In this document: positions 32,301 to 43,933 of the stretch, one piece after another
How the letters are laid out: every line of letters begins with the position of its first letter
Numbering within the stretch: the first letter of the stretch is position 1
Source: Microstegium vimineum
Lineage: Eukaryota > Streptophyta > Magnoliopsida > Poales > Poaceae
Assembly (NCBI GenBank): GCA_022036555.1
Contig: CM039128.1
Coordinates: 22,956,171-23,020,170, forward strand
Reading direction: 5' to 3'
Length of the DNA stretch: 64,000 nt
Position numbers and translations under genes: made by a program
Notes under the pieces: generated by a model
The model's input: the letters and a program-made list of their open reading frames with translations, nothing else
Databases searched by the model: none
Told to the model about the DNA's origin: nothing

Positions 32301-34139
32301 GACATGGTCTCAAACAGAAACCAAGTAGAAAAATCAAACATGTGGATTGCAGAATCAGTATCACAGATAATGAAGAGAAAAAATGGCGTGTGGGGGGAGT
32401 GAAGTGAGGGGACATACCATGTAAGTGGAATTCCAATGTGTTGTTGGTGACAAACTCGTAGACAAGCAACCTCTTCCCTCCAGAAATGCAATAGCCAACC
32501 AATGACACAAGATGTTTGTGATGTACTCGGCTAATAATCTCAACCTCAGCCTGGAACTCACGTTCTCCCTGGCCACTTCCAAGTTTCAATTGTTTAACAG
32601 CAATCTCTTTGCCATTAGGCAGCAATCCTCTGTGAACATACCCAAAACCACCTTGTCCAAGGAGATTAGCATCAGAGAATCCATCAGTCGCCCTCAACAA
32701 CTCTTCATAGGTGAATGTGCTCTTCGAGAAGCCGAGAGCAGCACCAGGGGATGGTGGAGGTAGGATCTCACCACCAGAGTAGTTAGAACCAGATCCGCCA
32801 CTACTATTTAGCATCGCTGGTGGTGGCGGCTGTGGAGGACGATTGGCATATGCTGGTGGAGGCGAAGGGTGCATCTTGACCACATGTTCAGGGGATGAGG
32901 GGGAGGCGCATTTTGCTGCCAACTCTGATATGTTCCACCATATGGATCCTCTGCAATAAGATAGACCATCATGTGAGGAAAGGTTTGTCTTCATTTTCAA
33001 ACTGCTGCTTACAGAAAGCAACATACTCCTATGCTTGAAACAGAACTTATAAGAGATTAGTTTTCTCTTCGAACAAAAAAGGACAGACAGTAGGCAAAAT
33101 CAAATATAATACAACTTTTGATTTAGACAGCAGGCATGACACCTATCAAGAGTACCAGGTAATGTATTTTTGAACTTATAAGAGAAGTACGTACCTACAC
33201 CTTATCAAAAGTTAAGATGTAACCATCACGATTATTAAGGATTAATTTATCAGTACAAAACTTGGAGGTCCAAATTCCTTGAAATTGAAAATAGCATCTA
33301 TAATAATAATTTACTGAATTTAACACTTTTGAACCACAATATGCACATGTCAACAAGACCTACACCGAAGAATCAGGAATGCCGCGACCTAAGATCCACC
33401 GCCAGCCGAATTGGCCGGAAGACCAGAATTGACACCGAAAGCAACGTGACTAGTACCTTGTCACGCGACCCACAGGCTAGATCTGGATCTAGACAGCGAC
33501 AGGCAGGCAGGCAGGCACGAGAGCTATAAGAGAGATCTAAACTCACCCTTGTACGGGGGCGGAGGCGGCGGGTATCCGTACTGCTGAGCCGGCGTCTGCG
33601 CTCGGCGGCGCTTCTTACGGAGGCAGCAGAGGCAAATGAAGCTGGCGAGCAGTAGCAGCACGACGCCGCCGACGGCCACGCCCACCACGAGCGACGTGGA
33701 CGGCCCGGAGCTGCCGCCGCCGCCGCTACCACCCGGCGAGTGCGACTTGGGCGGCGAGTGAGAGGACGGCGTGGATCGGTCACCCCCTCCGCCGGACGAC
33801 GGCTGGGACCTGCCCCCTCCGCCTGACGACGGCGGCGACGGGGTGTCCGATGGCGGCGCTCCCGGGGAAGAAGGGGAGGAGGCGAGGGCGCGGAGGGGGT
33901 GGCTGGGGTGGAGGATGGCACGGGCGGGGACGCGGCGGGGGTTGCTGGGGCCGGGACGGAGGGAGACGACGGAGGCGGCGCGGCGGGGGCCGGCGGGGAC
34001 GGCGTGGGCGGGGTGGGCGTGGGAGGGGTGGGCGCCGCCGGGGCGGCGCGGACGTGGTCGCCGGCGGCGGGGTTGTCGCGTTGGCCGGCGGGGCCGACGG
34101 CGTCGTCGGCGCCGGCGCTGCCGTTGGTGACGACGACAT
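29345..34139 (-). CDS. Proline-rich extensin-like receptor kinase (PERK type), eight exons; 5' half frameshifted
   Basis: Exons on the minus strand: 34139-33547, 32950-32418, 31743-31657, 31555-31485, 31239-31163, 30876-30729, 30106-29945, 29659-29345, all with GT..AG introns and matching phases. Exon 1 encodes a long Pro/Ser/Thr-rich extracellular part, then a membrane segment (VVGVAVGGVVLLLLASFICL) and a basic stop-transfer. Exon 2 begins with DPYGGTYQSWQQN and holds the start of the kinase: GQGGFGYVHRG loop, AVKQLK lysine. HRDIKATNILLD is in exon 4, ADFGLAKF in exon 5, GTFGYLAPEY across exons 5-6. The tail after the kinase is Ser/Tyr/Gly-rich, as in PERK1-like proteins, which sense the cell wall at the plasma membrane. 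Problem: three apparent single-base losses in C/G-rich sequence (near 34040, 33865 and 32895) break the frame; the kinase part is intact. Either consensus error or a recent pseudogene. Confidence 0.9.
30309..30548. mobile_element. Stowaway MITE in intron 6 of the PERK-type gene
   Basis: CTCCCTCCATATTGTAAAAG at the left matches the inverse of CTTTTACAATATGAAGGGAG at the right, with TA on both sides (30307-30308 and 30549-30550). A longer inner match (AAGAAGTCATTTTGGAC with GTCCAAAACGACTTCTT) gives a terminal inverted repeat of about 35 bases. It sits well away from the splice sites. Confidence 0.9.
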
Positions 34140-35689
34140 CGCGCCCGCTTAACCCCCGCTCCGGCTCCGGCTTTTGGAGCTGGGAGCTAAGGGAGATCGT
34201 CGTTGGTTGCGTTGCTTAGCGCGTAAGAATGGCTCGTGGAGGCCCGAGGAGGAGACGGCGAGGCGAGATGCTTCGCGGTGCTAGCGCCTAGTGGTAGCAG
34301 TAGTAGTAGTATAGCAATTAGCAATCAATCAAAGCCGCAGCAGCAAGCCTCGCGGGAGGAAGAGGAGAGGCAGTAGGGGAGGAGCCGACAGCCCGGCAGT
34401 AGGCAGGGCGGTTCAGGGTTAAATGGAAAGTGAGACGGAATGAGGTGGGAAAGCGGAGGTAGAGAGTGAGGGTGGTGGGCCCCTCGCGCGCGGCTGGGCA
34501 CCGTTCGGTTGAGCGGAGCGCGCCGGTCGTTGTGCACCGCGAAGCTTTGGCGACACGGTCACCGACAGGTGGACGAGGCCTGCCGCGGCGGGAGCGCTGG
34601 GGCCTACCTGTCCGTGACGTGACGATTGTGCTAGCGAGCGCCTCGTGGTGTGCCTCGCCATCGTGACGATGACCACAGCGCAAGAGAGTCGGGTGGGAAC
34701 GGGAGTAACCGGATAAAGCGCGCGCCACTTGCCCTTTTTTCATGCACTTCTGCTTTGCCCTGCCGATGCCTGGATTACGCGGAGCATCTACGGCGGGTTT
34801 ACCGTGGTTTTGCTCCGCGTGGACCCCGTGGGTCAGCGTTAACCTGCGAATCTCACCACTCGCATCGTCCGTCACACTCACACCGTCCCATGTTGTGGCA
34901 ACGGGAAAGAGGGTGGTGGTGGGTCCGGGAGGTCAGCCCGTGACGTTCCAGTTCGGTTGATTACTACTCGTTCTCTTACTTTTATACCTACTAGTCCCTC
35001 AACGACTTTGCCAGTCGGCACTGATTCACCACTTCAGCGCTGCGGTGTCGTGTTCAAACTTCAAAGGTTCCAGGGCCGCGACGAGCAACGTGGGTGGGGC
35101 TGGCGGCGGCCCCTGGCTCGGCCCGCCGCTCATTGTCCCCGCAAAAATGCGAGGGACACACACGGGCGTACTGAGCCAAGTGGCACGGCTGAAAAATTGG
35201 AATTGCGATTTCTTTTTACCCAAAAAAGCATGTCGCTTACCCAAAAAAGCACGTCGTGTTCTCTACGTACGCTACGCTACCGTTATGCTAGAACCAGTAT
35301 CTTCTGTCCGGTGGCTGTAGCAATCGACGCATTCGAGTTTACAGAGCGATGGGTTCGCACTCCGGCCGTTTATCTCACATGCGCTCTCGTTTTCATCTGT
35401 CTTCTCGACAGCAATAGTTCTCGTCGTTAGCCTGCAAATTGCACTCGCCAGCTATACATGTGTTTCGCATCTACCCGTCCCAAAATAAATACTCCCTTCA
35501 TCAGTCAAAAAAAAATGTAAATCTCATTTCACGAAGAGTCCAAAATCTTAAGTTTGATTAACTTTATTAAAAATATTATCTACATTTAGATATCAAATTA
35601 GATTCATTATGAAATTATACTTGATGATTACTCTAATTGTTTTACATTATAAATACTAGCAAGGTTGTCTAGCTTGCCTTAGTGATTTA
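34140..35689. other. Upstream region of the PERK-type gene and intergenic DNA
   Basis: The first 200-700 bases are GC-rich and should contain leader and promoter; no clear TATA box was found. Overlapping open frames at 34318-34960 run on both strands of GC-rich DNA and are not convincing genes. ACTCCCTTCATCAGTC at 35490 is the start of a Stowaway-like element without a clear right end. Confidence 0.45.
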
Positions 35690-36193
35690 TAGTAGAGAGA
35701 TATTTACCTGTATAGCCCTGCAAATATTACATCTTACTTGTATGGTCTTTTTTTTTGAACTTGCCTATATGGCCTTAAAATTAAAATATCTTACCTATAT
35801 GACCTTCCATCAGTTTCTAGCACTTAACGTGTTAAGTCAAAGGTAAAAAGACCATTTAATCCCTGCTTAAAAATTGCTAAAGTTAGTTTGTCTATTTTAG
35901 ATTTGAATAATATTGTGCAAAGAAAGTGACATATAACAGTATATGAAAATACAATGCACAATTTTTTCATAATATTATTCCAAATCTAAAATAATGTAAT
36001 TAAATTCTACATTCTTCCATTATGGGTAAAATGGTCTTTTTACCCTTGACATAACATCGTTAAGTGCTAGAAACTCACGAGAGGCCATATAAAGACATTT
36101 TCATTTTGGGGTTATAAGTAAGTTAAAAAAAATCGGACCATAGAGAGAAGATGCATTATTTTTAGGGCCATACAGGGAAATGTCTCTATAGTA
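35690..36193. mobile_element. Long-terminal-inverted-repeat MITE (about 500 bp)
   Basis: The left arm (AGTAGAGAGATATTTACCTG, then TATAGCCCTG) pairs with the right arm (GGGCCATACAGGGAAATGTC). Further in, TTTCTAGCACTTAACG at 35814 pairs with CGTTAAGTGCTAGAAACT at 36058, and AAAAGACCATTT with AAATGGTCTTTTT. So most of the element folds on itself. The superfamily is uncertain; Mutator-like is possible from the long arms. Confidence 0.6.
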
Positions 36194-36783
36194 TATGTGC
36201 ACACGAACACTGACTACGGCATCAATATGGACTCAAACTTGTGGAGACTGGTCTAACGATAACGAGGATAATGTCACCAGCACATTAGTCAATTCTGTTA
36301 TGAATATATATAGAAACTCGGTAATCTAGCTTCATAAAATCGAAAAAAAAAACAGAATTGGATTTGGTCTCTCTGAACGTACGAGGACGGATCTCTCCGG
36401 TCGTATGACCAAAATGGTAATAATAATAGAACATAAAAAGAAAAAGAAAAAATATTGAAATTAGGATTCCTATTTATCTTACTGATAACCGGAGAGATAT
36501 GTTTTTAGTTAGGATTCATAATCAGTTTACTATGATCAGAGAAATTTATTTAGATTAGGATAATAGGTGAACTAAAGCCGTTGGAAATTTATTTAGATTA
36601 AAAATGAGCTAAAGTGTTCTAAAATTTAGAGATAGTGATTCAACCAGACCTTATTATCATGGCACATCGTCCGTAGATGAGCCTTGCGTCCAAGTTGTTT
36701 TTATCCGCATGCAGCAACTTATTCTTGTACGGGTAAGTGGGTAACGAAAAGAGCATGTCCTACGAGCTGATATGAGTGCATTT
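36194..36783. other. AT-rich intergenic DNA
   Basis: No gene or element recognised. A short direct repeat (GAAATTTATTTAGATTA at about 36539 and 36582) is the only internal structure noticed. Confidence 0.5.
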
Positions 36784-37899
36784 CACTACTACAGAATCGA
36801 CAATCACATGTCGATTCACTATCGGTTTAAGCTCTGACAAGCCTCAAATAAATGGGGGCACGGGCAGAATCGGAAGCGAATCTCCTTATCACTGCCGGTT
36901 CAAGCCACGAACTGACAGTGATAAGGAGATTCACTGGCGGCCCGTGGCTTGAACCGACAGCGAGTAGGTTTATATTTAAGCAGGCACTGGCGCGCTCTGA
37001 AATGTTCAGACGCACGCCAGTGCCCGCTCAACCGCCGCCGCTCCACGCTGTCGCTGCTCCACGCCGCCACTGCTCCACCCTGTCGCTGCTCCACGCCGTC
37101 GCCGCCGCCCACGCGCTCCACGCCGCAGCACGCCGCCGCCGCAGCGTGAAGGCCGCAGGAGGACCGCGCTCCACGCCAGAGTCCTCGCCACGGTACAAAG
37201 CACCGCGGACCTCCCTCCATGGTACCAAGGTGTTCGACGAAATGCCTATTTAAGATGTTATTTGATATGTGATATGAAAGATAGATAGATGGATAGAGAA
37301 ACATAGATAGATAGATAATATATATAGATTTGATAGATATAGATAGGTAGAGATAGGTAGAGAAAGATAGATAGAGAGATAGATAGAGCCAACACTAACT
37401 ACTGCAGGCTTTCAAGCAAAGTTGGTTGCGACTAAGAAGGGAGACCCACCAACTACTCGACCACCGTTAAACGTATTAGTACACCATGTGCTCGTAAGTG
37501 TGAAGAAATAGAGAGTGTACTATTTAATATGTTGTTGTTCATCGATGAGATTATTGGTTACAAGATAGGTGACTTACACTTCTCCGAATTTGTAGTACTA
37601 AATCGTTGAACTATTGTATTGTACAATAAGATTGACACTTCTATGAATTTCTGTAATATAAGTGTTGATGGTTTCTGTAAAATAAATGTTGATGATTTCT
37701 GTAATGTAAATGTGGATGGTTTCTATAATAAATGCAAATTATAAAAATTAAATTACTGTCGGATCAATTAGAACCAGCAGTGATATATCACCCTTCACTG
37801 TCGGTTGGACACATCACTACCGAAAGGGTTGTGCCGGTTTAAAAACCGCCACTAAAGGGGGGTTTTTAACCGGCACTGTTTTGATGTTCTGTAGTAGTG
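36784..37899. mobile_element. Non-autonomous CACTA element (family B, 1116 bp)
   Basis: It starts CACTACTACAGAATCG and ends TTCTGTAGTAGTG, with TTT duplicated on both sides (36781-36783 and 37900-37902), the three-base duplication of CACTA elements. Subterminal repeats of the type CCGGCAGTGAT and CCGGTTC occur at both ends. The middle is a GC-rich segment (37000-37240) with repeated GCTCCACGCC pieces, followed by a GATA-rich microsatellite. No transposase. The GC-rich centre may be captured host sequence. Confidence 0.88.
37265..37392. repeat. GATA-type microsatellite
   Basis: Imperfect ATAG/GATA repeats (AGATAGATAGATGGATAGAG and similar) over about 125 bases inside the CACTA element. Confidence 0.85.
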
Positions 37900-37902
37900 T
37901 TT

Positions 37903-38808
37903 GTTGTATGTATGTAATTTTTTGGAGAAAAAATTGAATTGCATGGGTTTTTTTAGACAGAGGGAGTATCTTATCTTCAGTCTTCACTCATGTTATCCAT
38001 CCAGTGCAAGTCCATTCTATTTTTTAGAACTTATATACCCACCAGAGCCAAGACAAAAGTATGGCGTGTGAAAAGACGTCCTAGTTGGAGATTGACATCT
38101 CTCCACTTGACATTGACGGTTTGGATGAACAATGATAGAAACAAAATCCGTCAATGTCTGTTCTTTCCGAAAAATACTACCGGTCTATAAAAAGGTAAAA
38201 TGATAAAATACACATTTCAACCTTCAACTCATATTGACGTTTGATCTTTAACCTTCAATTATAAAATCGGATAAAATGCACCTTCCAACTGTTGAAACAA
38301 GATAAATTGGACACTTATCTGGTTTCAAAAGCAGTTTTCTATTTTCAAAAGCATTTCCAAAAAAATAGAAAACCGTTTTTGAAAGTAGGCGATCACTAAA
38401 TTTGTCAGTTTCGATATTTGGAGGGTGGTTGTTACTCGATTTTGTAGTTAAAAATTAAAAATCGAACTTCAATAGGTTGAAAAGTGTGCTTTACCCTCCA
38501 TAAAATAATGTAATTCTTGTTAATTCTCGTGTTTAGAAACCAAAAGCTTTCGAATTTGACTAAAATCATATAAATATATTAACATTTATAATATAAAATA
38601 AATATCATTAGAATAATTTAGAATATATTTTTAGTAAACTAGTTTAAAGACATAAATGTAAATACTATTTGTGGTAAATTCAGATCCTCCACGACGAGGA
38701 TCTATCTCGTGATGGGCGCGGCTGCCATGCATTGGTGTCCCGCCCGCCTCGGGCGGCAATGGCACAGGGTACCGCAGGCGACGAGAGTACGTGACGTCCT
38801 GGAGGTGC
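37903..38808. other. Intergenic DNA with MITE debris
   Basis: AGACAGAGGGAGTA at 37955-37968 is a lone Stowaway right end. A possible MITE spans about 38192-38497, since AGGTAAAATG...CATTTCAACC at the left recalls the inverse of GGTTGAAAAGTGTGCTTTACC at the right. No gene recognised. Confidence 0.45.
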
Positions 38809-38816
38809 CCTCTGCG

Positions 38817-41797
38817 CAGTGTTTTTGTTTCCGAACCGGATCGTAACCGCCGGGGCCAGTCGGGTGGTTACCGACCGGTTTGACCGGTTACCGTCCAAAC
38901 CGAACGGTTTGTATTTTGAATTCAAACCCCGCAGTGCAATCGGTTTTGGACCGGTAACCGGTCGGTTAGGACCGGTTTGAACGGTAACCGGTCCAAACCG
39001 CCGGGTGGCTTTTTTTTTTTGCTTGAAAAAATCAATTTTTTTGCATGACCTTTGGGCATAATGATGTAAATGGAACACACAATTCATGTAAAATAGTGTG
39101 ATACAAATGGTCAACCCCACAATAATATCATAGTGATGCACTAGCCACAAATTCACGACGGAAATAACGTAGTTCACCGTTGCAACAACAACAAATCGTC
39201 AATGGAAATACCTCGTGCCGTAGACACGCGAACATCATGGTCACTACTCACTGGCGTTGCATATAAGGGAAGATCTCGTTTCGGCACCCCTCCTCATACT
39301 CCGCGGTGGACATTAGAGCGATACCGCGCGACTGTAGCCCGGCCTTATACTCTATCCATGATTGGCCCGTCCAATGAGCTGTGGTCTCCCATTCCTGCAC
39401 TAACATGTTGTAGAAATCCGGGTCTTGCCATTCGTAGACCCATCTAGTGGCCGGCTGCGTGCTGATGTTAGGAACGGGTAGGTATAACCACCACCGTACG
39501 ATGTATCACTGTACGAGGAAGATGAGTACTGTGGCGTGTCGTAGCAGTCCGTCGGGTCGTACGCTCTCCTCTGCGATTCCGGCTGCTCATGGTCACAGTC
39601 CTGAGTAGCATGTGTGAAGTCCGTCTCGCCTGCAGCCGACCATAATTAGTACTAGTGAATAGCCATAGACATTAAAAAAAAGTCTGTAACAATCCATACC
39701 TGTGAAACGAAGTCCACCAGCATCACCAGCACCACTACCACCAACACCATCTGCAGAACCCCCAGCCCCACCACCACCAACAACAACAGCAGCTCTAGGG
39801 TCATCGTCACCACTATGACCGTCTCCACTGTCAGTTGCTGAGCTGCTGTGATCGGACTCCTGGTACCGTGGACTTTGCTCACCCTCCTCGCCATCATCTG
39901 TCGAATCATCGTTGGTGACAGGTTGTTGCACTCGCTTTCCCTTTTTTTTCTAGCTAGGTCCCGTTTGGTATTTTCTTTTCCCAAGATACGTGTCACTCAC
40001 ATGTCTACGGGCGCAATAGAGAAATATACGTAATGAATTGAAGTCTCCAAGTATATGTACTTACCCCACTTCTGCGTCTCCCTGATCGCACTAACAAAGT
40101 ACGGATTGTCCGTCTGTCTCCCGGGGATTCCTGCAGTATGGAAAAACTTTCCCCAAGCTTTCCCAATTGCGTCATTCGTGTTCCTTCCCCTCTGCGTCCA
40201 TGACCCTGTATCAATCCGTGTCTGCTGGAGTCCACCCCTCGTACCCGCTGCCAAGTTGTAGTCCTCCACCACCGCAGGGGTCTGCCTCTGTGAACTAGAC
40301 CTCCGAAACATCCTTTGCAAAGGATTGCCCCCCTGCGAAGCAGTACCACTACCACTGCCACCTCCACGCTCGTAAGCGCCTCCTCTCCGCTGCACCCCCT
40401 CCTGGTACTCATATTCTGCTCTAGACTGATTCATGGCTGCCTGCAACTGAGCCTCGTACTCGTCATCGTCAAGGGGGTGGTTGCCCTCCGCTGCAGCAGC
40501 CTCTCGTGCAACCCTCTGCCGAGAGCGGTCACTAGTTGCCTGCCTAGTTCTGCCGAGATCCTGCTGAAAGTACTCCCGGACGTCTCTGGGCACCTTGCTG
40601 CAGTGGACCACCTGCGTCCCGCGCGCAGCCAAATGCTGCTTGAATCGGGAAGCACCACCCCCGGCTTTTTGTTTAAGACAGTAGTTGCATTTCCAACCGG
40701 GAGCAAGATTCTCACCATGCTCCCATACCACGTCTCTGCGGTCTCTCGGCATCTCCTGCACAAATGGACAACACAAACAAATCCAACACATGCATCAAAT
40801 CATACCGCAAATATATAGCAATACAACAAATATATTTTATAAAAAATCTAATGGTACTTATTTACTATACTAAAAACTAAAATCTTAGTATACAAACTCA
40901 GCTAAATTTAAGACTATTTGATTCAGCACTATTTAAGAATAATATCATCTTTAGGACGAAGCGAGTACTATATTTATTATAAAAAATAGTTTTCAAGGAT
41001 GCACCTTTTGTTTACCTTAACATATTTCATGGGAATTACATCATGTGTCAATATTGACCTGTACTAAATCCTAAATCCTATATCAATAAAGTCCTAAATC
41101 CTAAATCCTGCATACATCCTAAAGCAAATCCAACCGCAAATCCTAAATCCTAAACCAAATAAACCTAACTCCTAGATACATCCTAAGTCAAATCCTACCT
41201 AAATTCTACAATAAATATTTTCTACATCATATACTCCATCAATACTACATCTTAGAACTAAATCCTACAACTAAAGCAACTACAAATGCAAAGAAATGAA
41301 AAAAAAGACTTACCGATCCAACCGAGCGGTTACCGAACGCAACGGTCGGTAACCGACTCCGACCGAGCGGTTACCTCCCTCGGTAACCGACTCCGACCGA
41401 GCGGTTACCGAGGCTCGGCGGCGGTCCAGGCGGCGCGCGGGCGGGTGGGAGCGGGTGCGGGGCGGATAGGGTTTGGGGGGCGGCCGAGATCCCCCCCCCC
41501 CCGACAACTCCTTAAATAGGAGGCGGCAGGAGCGATTGGGCCGCGTGGGCCCTTAACGGGCCTCACGGTTTTTTTTTCAAACTTAAACACGTCCAAAAAA
41601 ATAGCAAACGAACTCCAATTTGAAAATTTTTTACACCATTGGACTCTATAAATCGTGAACTATTTTTAGGAATTTTTTCAGAATTGTTTTTTAAAAAAAT
41701 TTAAATTTGAAATTTGAATTCAAACCGGTAGCGAAACCGAACCGATCCCGACCGGTTTGTCGGTTACCGAACGGTTACCGCGGTTTTGAATACCCTG
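38817..41797 (-). mobile_element. hAT transposon, internally deleted (2981 bp)
   Basis: The element is bounded by an exact 8-bp duplication, CCTCTGCG, at 38809-38816 and 41798-41805, the size made by hAT transposases. Termini are CAGTGTTTTTG at the left and the inverse of CAGGGTATTC at the right. Both ends hold dense arrays of the motif ACCGGTTACCG and GGTAACCG (38870-39005 and 41320-41420, 41720-41785), likely transposase binding sites. Inside is a minus-strand gene with a BED zinc finger but no catalytic core. The short run of 10 C at 41491-41500 lies near the right part. Confidence 0.93.
39248..40752 (-). pseudogene. BED-finger hAT transposase gene lacking its catalytic middle
   Basis: Exon 1 (40752-40065, start MPRDRRDV) encodes a BED-type zinc finger (WKCNYCLKQKAGGGASRFKQHL) and a linker ending at GKAWGKFFHTAGIP, where the DUF659/RNase-H-like part of plant hAT proteins should begin. 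Exon 2 (about 39945-39700) is acidic then glycine-rich. Exon 3 (39629-39248) is Ser/Tyr-rich and, after a frameshift near 39455, ends with WVYEWQDPDFYNMLVQEW and a tail finishing MQRQ at the stop 39248-39250. I know this C-terminal tail from plant hAT-like proteins. The DUF659, catalytic and hATC parts are missing between exons 1 and 2, so the protein could bind DNA but not cut it. Confidence 0.75.
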
Positions 41798-41805
41798 CCT
41801 CTGCG

Positions 41806-42724
41806 AGGATGTCCGAATCGGAACGCAGCGACGCGTTCTCGGTCTCAGACACGCTTGTCTGATTCTGACCCTATCGAGTCATGCATTACCAGCAGGAAGC
41901 CGTTCGTTGTAGCGGTAGCGCGTAGGAGCAGGAGGCGGACAGATCACGAGCAGCTTGGCTAATTCTATCATGCCTTTCCTCCTTCAATCACGTCACATGG
42001 GGGGATGGGTTGGCTCGGGTCCAGTCCAGCTCCAACAAAGTTTTTATTAGTTTTATTTTATTATTAGTCTTACAGGCGAAAGCCATGTGGAGCGCCTGCC
42101 TCGTTCGCCCGCCGGCCCAGCCTAACCGCAGGACATCGCAATCTGCACGCGCTGGAGCTAGCTCCTCCTACCTTAGCTTCCGGCACAAGTGAAGTGACTG
42201 TATGTAAAGTAAGGTAAATAAGACTATTCGCACTATTATTTCTCTAAATTTATATTCTCTAAAAAGAATATTCTGTCTCGGTCAAGGAGTTTTTCTCCTC
42301 TATACATATATCTTCTGCACCTATCATCTTTTATATCAACTGTCCACAGTAAAATTTATCTAAATATATTCGTGTGAGATCTTGTTTTGAAGGATTTATT
42401 GAAACGGATTTAATGGTGAAATCGGAATTTCATTTGGAATTTTTGTTTGTGAATTATAACATTTTTTTGATTCATTGAAAAAGGAACAGCAGTACTGGGA
42501 CCCGCTTGCACTGTACCTCCTGCCGTGTGCAGCCTCCTCCCATCCGGTAGTGGGGTCCGCTTGCAACTGTTCCCGTCGCATGCAGGATGTCCTGTGTCAG
42601 ACCACAGTAACGCCATGAATAACGAAAGCAGCGCGCGTCCAGTAGATGTTAGTGCATGCGGTGCGTTCTTTTTTACTAAAAGCATCCTGCAGCAGCATAG
42701 CGCACAGCGCTACGCACAGCCTAA
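41806..42724. other. Intergenic DNA between hAT element and MITE pair
   Basis: No gene recognised. The short open frames at 42010-42192 and 42396-42740 lack any recognisable domain. Confidence 0.5.
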
Positions 42725-43004
42725 GTGCGTTCGCAATGGCTGATTAAATCGACAGCTGACGTGGTGAGGTTAATAGCCTGGCCCACACATCAAAATTAAT
42801 CAAGTACCTTTTTTTTTCTCTGCCGCATGCATGTGATTGGCCGTTTGAATAAAAAAATAACCTGCATGCGCTTTGGCCGGCTCCGCGCTAGCGGCGAACA
42901 AATCGCCAGTCGATTTTTTTTTCTCGGGAACTCGCGTCCACGTCAGTACAAGCCTCCGTCCGAGCCTAGTCAGCTGGCGATTTCGAGTGCCGTTGCGGAC
43001 GCTC
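42725..43004. mobile_element. Tourist-like MITE 1
   Basis: Left end GTGCGTTCGCAATGG pairs with the inverse of the right end CCGTTGCGGACGCTC, and inner parts (GACAGCTGAC with GTCAGCTGGC) extend the match to about 38 bases. TAA flanks both sides (42722-42724 and 43005-43007). It is non-coding. Confidence 0.8.
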
Positions 43005-43007
43005 TAA

Positions 43008-43334
43008 GAGTATCCACAGTGTGGAGAACCAGGGTCGGTTCGATCTAGACCCCACGAATGACAGGGCAAGTCTTGTTATCCGTTCCACAGTGTGTAGAAC
43101 CATGTACCGGCTCTATAAGTGGGACCCGCACAAAAAAGAGCAAACGCGGGAGCGTCAACAGCAAGAAAGAGAATAGGTGTGAGAAGCAAAGCACGAATAT
43201 TTTTCTCCCTTCGAGCCGGGTTCGATGCTTCGGACCTGGGTCTTCATCGTACCGGCCTTGCAGTGTATCGACGTAGGTTCGATCTGCGCATTTATTGTAT
43301 CGACACGGGTTAGAACCGCACAATGCTGATGCTC
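43008..43334. mobile_element. Tourist-like MITE 2
   Basis: Left end GAGTATCCACAGTGTGG pairs with the inverse of the right end ATTGTGCGG...GCTC region (CACAATGCTGATGCTC). TAA is on both sides (43005-43007 and 43335-43337). The TAA at 43005-43007 is shared with the previous MITE. The inside has repeated TTCGAT/ACCGG pieces and no gene. Confidence 0.75.
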
Positions 43335-43337
43335 TAA

Positions 43338-43933
43338 CACACTCTTGCAATTTTACACTCCTAGTTTCCTAGAGTAGAGAGTAGTAATAGAGTAGGTTGA
43401 AAACTTGAAAGAAATATTTGCAATTCGCTTCATGGAAAATCTTATGTAGTATAGCCTGTTACGTTTGACTGTTTGAGGCCATACTCTCTTTGATTTGGTT
43501 CATGTGACCAACATTAGTGACTTAATTGGGCCATTCAATTCTCATACCTACGTGTCCGTATAACCTTGAGTCGGTATCGAGTTGACAAACTGCTGATATT
43601 CTTGACAATGTCTACACTAACCACAAGGACGTGTTGGAATGAATGAATAAGCTAACACGTTAATTCCGACATAAATTACGTTTAGGGGCCAATTGGCCGG
43701 CAAAGAGTAGTGAAGAATAAAGAAAATCAGGCCATGCCTCCATGGTGATTCGATATTCCGTGCCGCACATGCTACGTACGCGAATCCTGCTGTCTGCATG
43801 TTGCCGAGATAATCATTCGAGTGCAGACGAAGGATCTAAGTATAGCAAGGATAGCACTCGCATATTGTTGTTATTATACGGAGTACTAAACAAGAAATCA
43901 TCTACAGCAGTTTTGAAGTTTTTTTTTATATTT
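43338..43933. other. Intergenic DNA
   Basis: AT-rich to mixed composition; no gene, RNA or paired termini recognised. Confidence 0.55.

Noticed and set aside
33771..34219. Plus-strand glycine/arginine-rich frames
   Set aside because: Opposite strand of the proline-rich exon 1 of the PERK-type gene.
34318..34960. Overlapping frames of 66-187 codons upstream of the PERK-type gene
   Set aside because: GC-rich promoter and leader DNA; frames on both strands, no domain, no splice support.
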